Positions 57,709 through 64,000 of a stretch of DNA of 64,000 nucleotides are shown one piece after another. Under the pieces are notes generated by a model that was not told the DNA's origin, made no database searches, and saw nothing but the letters and a program-made list of their open reading frames with translations. A program made the translations under genes and the position numbers. Within the stretch, counting starts at the first letter, position 1, and each line of letters starts with the position of its first letter. Source of the stretch: Scrofimicrobium canadense (GTDB lineage: Bacteria; Actinomycetota; Actinomycetes; Actinomycetales; Actinomycetaceae); NCBI RefSeq assembly GCF_009696615.1, contig NZ_VULO01000007.1, positions 102,864 through 166,863 on the forward strand, given 5' to 3'.

Positions 57709-58871
57709 ACCAGCCGCTTTACTTTGATGTTGCTAAGTTCCTGTCGGGAAAGATGCCGCCTGCCCCACAGCCGGTAGCGGTCCAATGTGATGACGGGATC
57801 GGCTTGTTCTACGCAAACCAGGTGAACTTGATCTTTGGAGATCCAGAGTCAGGGAAAACATGGTTAGCTCTCGCCGCAGTTGTGGAGTCCCTCGCTGTCG
57901 GTCGCCGGTGCATCGTCATCGACCTTGACCACAACGGTGCCGCTGCCACAATCCGACGCCTGTATGACCTGGGAGCAACCCCGGAACAACTCAGTAATCC
58001 TGACTTATTCCGGTACGTAGAACCAGAGGACGGGCCACACCTAAACGCGATTGTTGCCGACCTGAAGCAGTGGAAACCCGCTGTTGTCGTGGTGGATTCT
58101 TTGGGAGAAGTTCTACCCCTGTATGGAGCTTCGTCGAATAGCCCGGATGATTTCACGCGGGTTCACACCAATGTCATTAAACCTATGGCTACCGCTGGCG
58201 CGTGCGTCCTGCTAATCGACCACTTGGCCAAAGGTGCAGAATCTCGACAAATGGGATCAACGGGAACAGCGGCGAAAAAGCGGGCTGTTGGTGGTGTGTC
58301 TATCCGCGTGAAAGTTGCCGACCAATTCACCCCTGGCAAGGGAGGCTCAGCGCACCTGTCGATCTCCAAAGACCGTCACGGCGGGCTACGTGAGCATCGG
58401 CCAACGGGAGACAAGGAACCACTGGCGGGCACCTTCCGTCTCTACCCAGAAGGGCCGAAGCGGTGGGCAGTGATCGCCCCACAAGACGGGCAACGCAACC
58501 CCAGCGAAGCACCCCCGGCAGATGATCAAGCGGCCATACTCGCATTGGACCCGCCCCCGGAAACAGTCAGGGAGGCACGCGAGCGATTAGGTATCAGACA
58601 GGACCGGGCCGCAGCAGCTCTCAAATGGCTCAAAGCGCAGAATAGCAACGTTACCTCATTACCGAGTAGTGACCCGGTCACGGGTAACAGGGACGTTAGC
58701 TCAGCGTTACCCGTTACCCGCCCCCAGGGTACGGTAACGGGTAACGATACCAAACACACCTATGCCGATGCTGACAAGTGGACTGACTGCACCAGCTGTC
58801 ATATCCCGTTCGAATCCCACAACCTCACGGGCGGAAAGTGCTCCAAATGCCAAAAGAAAGAGGTGGCATGA
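57705..58871 (+). CDS. RepA/DnaB-like RecA-fold ATPase
   Basis: 388 residues. Walker A NLIFGDPESGKTWLAL (GDPESGKT at 45-52), Walker B PAVVVVDSLGEVL (about 125-137), and 'VLLIDHLAKGAESRQMGSTG', as in plasmid RepA-type hexameric helicases. The C-terminus has a CTSC...CSKC zinc site. Probably the replication helicase of the island, fed by the small primase-polymerase at 60.8 kb. Confidence 0.83.
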   Translation: MNQPLYFDVAKFLSGKMPPAPQPVAVQCDDGIGLFYANQVNLIFGDPESGKTWLALAAVVESLAVGRRCIVIDLDHNGAAATIRRLYDLGATPEQLSNPDLFRYVEPEDGPHLNAIVADLKQWKPAVVVVDSLGEVLPLYGASSNSPDDFTRVHTNVIKPMATAGACVLLIDHLAKGAESRQMGSTGTAAKKRAVGGVSIRVKVADQFTPGKGGSAHLSISKDRHGGLREHRPTGDKEPLAGTFRLYPEGPKRWAVIAPQDGQRNPSEAPPADDQAAILALDPPPETVREARERLGIRQDRAAAALKWLKAQNSNVTSLPSSDPVTGNRDVSSALPVTRPQGTVTGNDTKHTYADADKWTDCTSCHIPFESHNLTGGKCSKCQKKEVA

Positions 58872-59164
58872 TGGCCCTCCCATCAATGAAGGACCAGGCC
58901 CGCGCGGTGGCTCATGATGCTCTTATGCGCCAGATTGGGGACCGCTTGGACATTCCCTGCCGTGGTCCCCGTAGTGGTGCGTGGCAGTCCACGAACAGCA
59001 CGTTGCAGGAATACGCCGCTAAGGAGTGTTGGCAGTGTCCCGTGGTCGAGCAGTGCCGTGCGTACGCGTTGGAACACGAGAAAGACCGGTGTGAAGTATG
59101 GGGCGGAATGCGGCCCAGACAGGCAGTAAAGCAAATGGAAATCGATTTAGAAGGAGTTGCGTAG
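58868..59164 (+). CDS. WhiB-like iron-sulphur protein of the island
   Basis: 98 residues from ATG 58868 (ATGA overlap). Cys31, Cys54, Cys57 and Cys63 (AAKECWQCPVVEQC) and CEVWGGMRPRQ form a WhiB-like domain. WhiB proteins act with sigma factors. It may switch the operon that continues into the capsid genes. Confidence 0.8.
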   Translation: MMALPSMKDQARAVAHDALMRQIGDRLDIPCRGPRSGAWQSTNSTLQEYAAKECWQCPVVEQCRAYALEHEKDRCEVWGGMRPRQAVKQMEIDLEGVA

Positions 59165-59682
59165 TGAACCAGGAGGAAATTGTGGAGAGTCAGGAAGTTT
59201 TGGAAGTCGAGACGTCTGAGGTAGAGCCGGTAGCGGATGAGTCTGTGACAGACGCGCCAGTAGAGAGTGATGCTTCGGAAGTGGTGGAGGAGGAGCAGCC
59301 TAAGGGTAGGTCGGAGGCGGCGAAGTATCGGACTCGTCTTCGTGAGACTGAGGCGGAGCGGGACGCGTTGCGAGAACGAGTAGTCGGGATGCAGCAGTCA
59401 GTGGTCAGTTACGTGTTGAAGGATCATTTGGACGCGCCTGAAGCGTTGTTCAAGTTGGGCTTAGATGCTGGTGCTCATTTTGCGGAGGACGGCACTTTAG
59501 ACATGGATGGCCTTATGGAAGCAGCGGATGTGATTGTCCAGGAGAACGGACTAAGACTCAAGGCGCGGGCAATGAGCAATCGTCCTGTACCGGCATTGAT
59601 TCCCACTTCCCTTGTTAGCGGGAGTGGACGAGGGTACGAAGAGATGCCTTCATGGCAAAGGGCACTACAGAGACGCCACTAA
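59164..59682 (+). CDS. Scaffold-like protein
   Basis: GTG 59164 after AAGGAGTTGCGTA gives 172 residues: acidic N-terminus rich in Glu/Val (EVEPVADESVTDAPVESDAS), central coiled coil (KYRTRLRETEAERDALRERV) and a C-terminal helix. This is the design of scaffold proteins that precede HK97-like capsid genes. The island capsid lacks an N-terminal delta domain, which supports this role. Confidence 0.68.
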   Translation: MNQEEIVESQEVLEVETSEVEPVADESVTDAPVESDASEVVEEEQPKGRSEAAKYRTRLRETEAERDALRERVVGMQQSVVSYVLKDHLDAPEALFKLGLDAGAHFAEDGTLDMDGLMEAADVIVQENGLRLKARAMSNRPVPALIPTSLVSGSGRGYEEMPSWQRALQRRH

Positions 59683-59697
59683 GGAATGGGGCGCGGT

Positions 59698-59837
59698 GCC
59701 TGGTAGAATATGTGGTGAGAGATGTTCTACCAGGCCCGTGGCCCAGTTCGTTCTCTCAGGTAGCCCCCGTGGGGCACACCGGTTTGGCCCGTGGCCACCA
59801 GTGAACAGTTATTTACAGTTCAACGTGGTGGCCCCTT
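59698..59837 (+). promoter_or_regulatory. Leader with two strong hairpins before the island capsid gene
   Basis: GCCTGGTAGAA (59698-59708) pairs perfectly with TTCTACCAGGC (59725-59735). GGCCACCA (59793-59800) pairs with TGGTGGCC (59826-59833) and CCTTTTG follows, a terminator-like structure 27 bp before the capsid start. Transcription into the capsid gene may be attenuated or processed. Confidence 0.55.
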
Positions 59838-59864
59838 TTGTTGCCACCGGAAAGAAGGCTAAGA

Positions 59865-60719
59865 ATGCCTACTAACAACACTCTTTTGACAACTACTGAT
59901 GATGTCAGTGGTTTCCTTCCCCCCGAATACGGGAATCTTATTGTCCAGCCGGTACAAACTGGCGCGGTTGCCTACCAGGTGGCCGAGAATATTTCGACTG
60001 GTAGTAGTGAGTTCCACGTCCCGATCGTTGGTAAGGACGCGGGTGCGGGATGGGTAGCTGAAGGCGAAGAAATCGCGGTCACTGAAGGTAAGTATGGGGA
60101 AGCAACTGTCATACCCAAGAAGGTGGCCGGCTTGTCGGTTATCAGCCGAGAACTAGCGAATGATTCTTCGCCCGCAGCTTCCAAGATCGTTGGTGATGGT
60201 CTAGCTAGGAGCATCGCCCGCCAAGTCGATATTGCATTCTTCGGATCAACTACCGTCAATGGTCCCATTGGCCTCGAAGGAGTACCCGGGATCAACGAGG
60301 TGGAAGCGCCAACAGCGTGGACCAACCTAGACCCGTTCGCTGAAGCTATCGCCGAGGCGGAACAGGAGGGCGCGGTTATCACCTCTTTTGTTGCTAACCC
60401 AGAGGATGCCAAAGTGTTGGCAACACTGAAGGACCAGGCCGACTCCAACCGTCCCCTTCTTGGAGTGGACCCAACCAAGGCCACACAGCGCTTACTTCAG
60501 GGAGTGCCCCTACTGGTAAGCCCGGCAGTCACTCCCGGCACCGTTTGGGGAATCCCCCGTGACCGCGTCCTCGTGATTACTCGGGAAGGCACAGAAATCG
60601 CGGTCGATGAGTCCGTGTTCTTCACCAGTGACCGGGTAGCAGTACGGGCAATCATGCGCGTTGGGTTCGCCTACCCGCACGCTGAAGCAGTACAGAAGAT
60701 CACTCTGGCAAGTGAATAG
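59865..60719 (+). CDS. HK97-fold major capsid protein of the island
   Basis: 284 residues from ATG 59865 (AAGAAGG upstream): TTTDDVSGFLPPEYGNLIVQ, EFHVPIVGKDAGAGWVAEGE, 'KKVAGLSVISRELANDSSP' and 'MRVGFAYPHAEAVQKITL' are standard HK97 capsid blocks. It lacks the N-terminal delta domain. Unlike the prophage capsid, no protease, portal or terminase follows. It may build small shells to pack the island. Confidence 0.9.
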   Translation: MPTNNTLLTTTDDVSGFLPPEYGNLIVQPVQTGAVAYQVAENISTGSSEFHVPIVGKDAGAGWVAEGEEIAVTEGKYGEATVIPKKVAGLSVISRELANDSSPAASKIVGDGLARSIARQVDIAFFGSTTVNGPIGLEGVPGINEVEAPTAWTNLDPFAEAIAEAEQEGAVITSFVANPEDAKVLATLKDQADSNRPLLGVDPTKATQRLLQGVPLLVSPAVTPGTVWGIPRDRVLVITREGTEIAVDESVFFTSDRVAVRAIMRVGFAYPHAEAVQKITLASE

Positions 60720-60764
60720 ACCGCAGGAGCCCCCTCTAAACCTCCGGGGGTGAACCTGCATTAT

Positions 60765-60803
60765 GGGGCGGCGTTTGGGTATGGCACCAGCGCCGCCCCT
60801 TCT
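60765..60803 (+). terminator. Terminator after the island capsid gene
   Basis: GGGGCGGCG (60765-60773) pairs with CGCCGCCCC (60791-60799), followed by TTCTT. It separates the capsid gene from the convergent primase gene. Confidence 0.75.
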
Positions 60804-60805
60804 TG

Positions 60806-61369
60806 CTACCAGGAAAGCGTCTCAGATAAGTCAGCTAGTTCTCGTGGCCCGTTCCCGTAGCGTTTGCCGGTGATCGTGATGTAACGACCCGTCGAGTAGC
60901 GTTCAACCTTGACGCCATCGCGGTAGAGAACGCGGCCGTGGTCCTCTGGGATCAACCCCCACACATGAAGACCATCCCCTGATGGCGAGATTTCCATCCA
61001 CGTCGCAGGCAAAGACTCAACTAGGGTAGCCACCTTCGGATCGAGCACGCCGTTGGTGAAGCAGTGGTCAAAATCTAGACACCCAACACCGTCGCCTAGC
61101 ACGAATCCGAGGCCATGGCCCGCAGTGGAAGCCTTCGCCGCAGTGAAACTAGACCAGGTAGATGGGGCCGTAACTGACGCCGCACGGCCCGTAACAGTTA
61201 GGGGACGTTTCTTGTAGTGGCGTATCCACCTGTCAGCAGATCGGAGCCTTCGCGGTACCCCTAAAGCCCGATTAGAAGCCTTCCGGCACCGTTGCCCACA
61301 AAAACGCTTCGGGCGACCAGTCGCAGCGGCAATAATCGCCTTCCCACAATGCTCACAGTGCCGTTCCAT
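60806..61369 (-). CDS. Small primase-polymerase (PrimPol N-terminal type) with zinc finger
   Basis: 187 residues. N-terminal zinc finger (Cys5, Cys8, Cys24, Cys28: CEHCGK, FCGQRC), then a primpol-like domain: GFVLGDGVGCLDFDHC (catalytic acidic residues), ISPSGDGLHVWG and STGRYITITG. It is short compared with full primpol proteins. It could prime island replication together with the RecA-fold ATPase. Confidence 0.78.
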   Translation of the reverse strand: MERHCEHCGKAIIAAATGRPKRFCGQRCRKASNRALGVPRRLRSADRWIRHYKKRPLTVTGRAASVTAPSTWSSFTAAKASTAGHGLGFVLGDGVGCLDFDHCFTNGVLDPKVATLVESLPATWMEISPSGDGLHVWGLIPEDHGRVLYRDGVKVERYSTGRYITITGKRYGNGPRELADLSETLSW

Positions 61370-61701
61370 ACCCCCATAATACCAGGCTAAATGCGCTTTG
61401 ACCAGGTACGTGTCACGAAACTAGAGGTCGGTTGATTCTAACGGCCTCAAAACAAGGGAGTGCCACCAGAAAGCAAGAAAACTCTAAAAACGCCGCAGAA
61501 GTAGCCCCAAATGTCCACAATCAGCCCAAAAAACACAGAGCATCAGCGCACGCTCATTCAGAGCTGCTATCCGGCGGTTATCAGGGCAAACGGTTGGGGA
61601 GTCACCCCCCACCCCTTTGGGGCTTTCACTTCAGCATTGAAGCCGGTGGAAACAGTGTTCAGTCTAGCAGTGAAGCCAAACAACAGCAGCCTTGAAAACG
61701 A
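61370..61701. other. Intergenic gap, no gene seen
   Basis: About 330 bp; possible short plus-strand ORFs are Gln/Ser/Pro-rich and lack ribosome-binding sites. No hairpin or repeat stands out. Confidence 0.5.
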
Positions 61702-61953
61702 TTAATCGGCATTGATCTCTGGAACTTGAAGCTCTTTGAGGAACAAGGATGCAAGCTCTCGCCATGCTGAAGCTGGAAGATCACCGTCAATGTTAAGTGC
61801 CATCTTTTCGAAGTCTCGCTCATTTCTGTATCCATCACGAACGTAAACATCGTAATCATCCCAGTAGCAGACCCGATTGCTTCGTCTTACTGTTGCCCAA
61901 GTCATCACGCGATCTTCGTTGAGTTTGCTGCGACCGCGAAGTTTGTATGTCAC
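61702..61953 (-). CDS. Hypothetical 83-residue island protein
   Basis: ORF MTYKLRGRSKLNEDRVMTWA with a Trp/Tyr-rich middle (RSNRVCYWDDYDVYVRDGY) and an acidic tail. Composition is protein-like, but the GTG start has no clear ribosome site. It may be a broken gene. No family recognised. Confidence 0.4.
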   Translation of the reverse strand: MTYKLRGRSKLNEDRVMTWATVRRSNRVCYWDDYDVYVRDGYRNERDFEKMALNIDGDLPASAWRELASLFLKELQVPEINAD

Positions 61954-62600
61954 GTGAGGAAAACGCGCATGATATTTCCATCGTCCCCAAGCGATCTGGA
62001 ACGCGCTTCGAGCTGCAAGAGTATCTGCACCAGGCTGAAGGTGTGGTCATTACGCCCATGCCTTTGTGGGGTAGTGGTTCGCTACCTCATCGGCAAGGGG
62101 ATGATTCTAAATCACCCCATCGGCATAGAGATTGTTTTCAGTGGGTCTGCTGATAAGGATGCGGGGAAGGGGATCGTGTTTCGCGACTACCTTTGGATCG
62201 CCATGATGAAGATGGTCGGTTAGGCCTGAATGTCCGTTATGGAGGTTCAGCTCTGGGTGTTCTATGCGGTGCCCTATGGGCCTGGTTCTTCTGGTGTCCC
62301 ACTGCCCCAAAGTGCCCGCTGGCCCCGCCTTCGCTCTCCAAGCATTTGCGCCACGCCAACTAGCGGCTACCACAATGGCAGTCGCAGTCATGTATGGCTT
62401 AGACAACGCCTAGCTAAAGCCTTGTCCCCTTGCAGCGGTCTACAAGGTTATGAAGGTTTATACCGCCCACTATCGTTTATGGCCTGACGTACTCCAGCGG
62501 CCTCGGAACATTCACCAGTGGCATGTGGTGATCTGCTACCTACTCGCCCCAAAGGGGGGTACACACAATGGACACCCCTTTGAGACTGGTTGGTGTCAGA
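61954..62600. other. Gap of the island, possibly a frameshifted gene
   Basis: Plus-strand frames give MSREENAHDISIVPKRSGTR (from 61947, running to about 62075) and, one frame over, YLIGKGMILNHPIGIEIVFS to 62223, which could be one gene broken by a frameshift. The rest of the 650 bp holds no convincing gene. I cannot assign a function. Confidence 0.3.
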
Positions 62601-63542
62601 TCATTTAGCAGCCCCGGTGATTAGTGCGAAGGGGTCTACCCCGCACCGGCTTGCTATGCGGCCGACTTGTTCAAAGTCCCAGGGCGCAGCCCCAACCATG
62701 AGCCGTTTGAAAGTGTCCACATCACAGCCAATCACCTGGATCAGTTCACTATCAGACAGGTCGCACTCTTTTGCCAGAGCCTCGACCCTGGCGGCCACAG
62801 CAACATTGATATTGCGCTCATCAGCAGACTTCACTTCCGGGGAGACGTGCTGGGCTACCCACGCCCCGGCACGCGTGGCCAGACTGTTAGCTTCCCGGTC
62901 ATGCAACACGCCAATACCTTTACCCAAGGCCTGTAATAGTCCAATTGCTTGGCGCCTGGTCATGGTGATCCCAGAGGGCTCAAGGATGAGCAGCGCGCCG
63001 CGCTCATCATCCAGCGTGCATACCCGGACCGTGTCGGGTTCTAGCGTGTCTACTTCGCCTAGTACCTCCATACGGAAAGACTCACGGTTATCCAGGTCAT
63101 CGTTGAGCACCGCCAGGGCTAGGTCTACTTGTTCCTCAACCGATAGTGAGCCTTGCTTGTCTAGGCGTGAGTCCCATGCGGTAGCGATACAAGCAGCGTC
63201 ACTGCCAGTAATCGTCTCCGCCAGAGAACCAAGCGCATCGCCAGTCTCAGAGTGAAACATTTGGACCGCGTCGAGGCGTTCTAACACGTCACCGGCTGTT
63301 GTTCGTGGCCCTAAGCTACGATCCTTGAAATACTGATCAACTGCACGGCTCATCTCTTGATGTAGTAAGTATGTGTCCACGCCGTCGAATCGCTCCACCA
63401 CTTCCCGGACCGCCATAGCTACATCGTGAGCTAATGCGCCACGCCGATTGGCGAAATTCATTCCTTCCAACGCGTCGTAATCGCCAAGACTCACCTGTAA
63501 AGCCTCGACCTTGGCGGCTCCCACCTGATACCCTGCATCCAT
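62601..63542 (-). CDS. Island regulator with C-terminal HTH
   Basis: 313 residues. The N-terminal two-thirds is unrecognised and acidic; the C-terminal part (about residues 250-310: KECDLSDSELIQVIGCDVDT, then DFEQVGRIASRCGVDPFALI) has an XRE-like helix-turn-helix. It lies at the right island end, next to a nested palindrome upstream of its start. It is a likely repressor of the island. Confidence 0.6.
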   Translation of the reverse strand: MDAGYQVGAAKVEALQVSLGDYDALEGMNFANRRGALAHDVAMAVREVVERFDGVDTYLLHQEMSRAVDQYFKDRSLGPRTTAGDVLERLDAVQMFHSETGDALGSLAETITGSDAACIATAWDSRLDKQGSLSVEEQVDLALAVLNDDLDNRESFRMEVLGEVDTLEPDTVRVCTLDDERGALLILEPSGITMTRRQAIGLLQALGKGIGVLHDREANSLATRAGAWVAQHVSPEVKSADERNINVAVAARVEALAKECDLSDSELIQVIGCDVDTFKRLMVGAAPWDFEQVGRIASRCGVDPFALITGAAK

Positions 63543-63549
63543 AACTAAA

Positions 63550-63597
63550 TCCCTTATCTCTATGTCCCCTAAAGGGGTGTTTAGGACATATAAGGGA
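63550..63597. promoter_or_regulatory. Nested palindrome before the island regulator
   Basis: TCCCTTAT (63550-63557) pairs with ATAAGGGA (63590-63597), and TATGTCC with GGACATA inside it; CCCCT/AGGGG forms a third inner arm. It lies eight bp upstream of the regulator start. A repressor operator or a hairpin in its leader. Confidence 0.5.
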
Positions 63598-63894
63598 ACT
63601 AGAGTTTACAACTGACAAATGTGCAGGTCACAAGGGTAGGGTGGAGATTCCCCCATCCTCCGCCGATATGTGGTTTGAACTGCAAAAATAAACAGCATTG
63701 TTAGAACAGAGAATGTCGCAAGGACTGTCGTATTCACTGTTCTACTGTCTAATAGAACGGGATGTTAATTTGAATCCCACTTCTCGCGCTCTGAGGAATG
63801 GATTGACAGGTTGGGACTTTGACATCTTTTGTTAGCCGAGGAAACCTACTACAACTTTTTGTGCTGGCTACTATAGACCTGACTTCTGACGCGG
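63598..63894. other. Gap around the right island end, no gene seen
   Basis: About 300 bp, AT-richer than the rest, includes the right attachment repeat. Short ORFs here lack ribosome sites. Nothing else seen. Confidence 0.5.
63649..63663. repeat. Right attachment repeat of the island
   Basis: TCCCCCATCCTCCGC, identical to the tRNA-Ser 3' end at 55045-55059. It sets the island length at about 8.6 kb. Confidence 0.75.
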
Positions 63895-64000
63895 CTAGTG
63901 CCCCGGTTCGGTCTTGAGGTAGTGGCGGAACTCTTCGGGGATATGGCTGGGTAGCGTTTGCTGGGTCCCGGCGATCTCGATTGTGACATCGCATAAGGGT
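63895..64000 (-). CDS. C-terminal end of an unrecognised gene (partial)
   Basis: The minus strand is open from the window edge to a TAG at 63897-63895, ending CDVTIEIAGTQQTLPSHIPE and FRHYLKTEPGH. Only 34 codons are visible. The family is not recognised. Confidence 0.4.
   Translation of the reverse strand, partial: PLCDVTIEIAGTQQTLPSHIPEEFRHYLKTEPGH

Overview
The window is a piece of an actinobacterial chromosome carrying two integrated mobile elements. Moderate-to-high GC, frequent GTG starts, WhiB-type proteins and an actinobacterial DUF5701 gene point to Actinobacteria. Actinomycetaceae or a relative is my guess; no sequence here fixes the genus.

Layout. (1) 1-8426, chromosome: the 5' part of a beta-galactosidase gene (lacZ, minus strand), a divergent LacI-type regulator, an MFS transporter, an App1-like phosphatase, a DUF5701 gene, then remnants of an IS3-type transposase and of an integrase. 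(2) 8427-50720, a complete-looking HK97-type siphophage prophage of about 42.2 kb. It sits in the 3' end of tRNA-Gly(CCC) between perfect 55-bp att repeats. The integrase lies just inside attL and the repressor/ImmA-like lysogeny genes just inside attR. Nearly everything else is read on the minus strand: immunity switch, excisionase-like gene, Bro-N antirepressor, recombination and replication genes, a WhiB-like protein, a DNA methyltransferase with heptad repeats, RusA, an iteron-bearing replication gene, SSB, a run of tiny overlapping accessory genes, a CRISPR-Cas type IV module, terminase, portal, capsid, tail, holin and endolysin. (3) 50742-54973, chromosome: NUDIX hydrolase, thioredoxin, recR, dnaX, SRP RNA, YbaK-like deacylase and tRNA-Ser(GGA). 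(4) 55045-63663, an 8.6-kb island in the 3' end of tRNA-Ser, flanked by a 15-bp repeat. It encodes an integrase, an excisionase, a RecA-fold ATPase, a WhiB-like protein, a scaffold-like protein, an HK97-fold major capsid protein, a small primase-polymerase and its own repressor. I see no terminase, portal or tail gene, so it looks like a capsid-encoding phage satellite. (5) 63664-64000, chromosome with the end of an unrecognised gene.

Main discovery candidate. The prophage operon at 32.3-37.3 kb encodes, in transcription order, a Cas6e-like crRNA endonuclease, Csf1 (zinc-finger large subunit), a Cas11-like small helical protein, Csf2 (Cas7-like), Csf3 (Cas5-like), an XRE regulator, a Dam-type adenine methylase and a CysH-like PP-loop protein. 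Csf1/Cas11/Csf2/Csf3 plus CysH is the hallmark of subtype IV-B, which as I know it lacks both Cas6 and a CRISPR array. Here a Cas6e gene overlaps csf1. At the other end of the same prophage, beside the integrase, lie three degenerate hairpin repeats of type I-E style with a 61-64 bp period, the repeat class that Cas6e cleaves. A prophage-borne type IV system with its own Cas6e and a mini-array is the most interesting hypothesis here.

Many small genes are chained by 4-bp ATGA/GTGA overlaps, and starts were chosen on those overlaps and on Shine-Dalgarno sequences. Functions come from motif recognition by eye; no database search was run.
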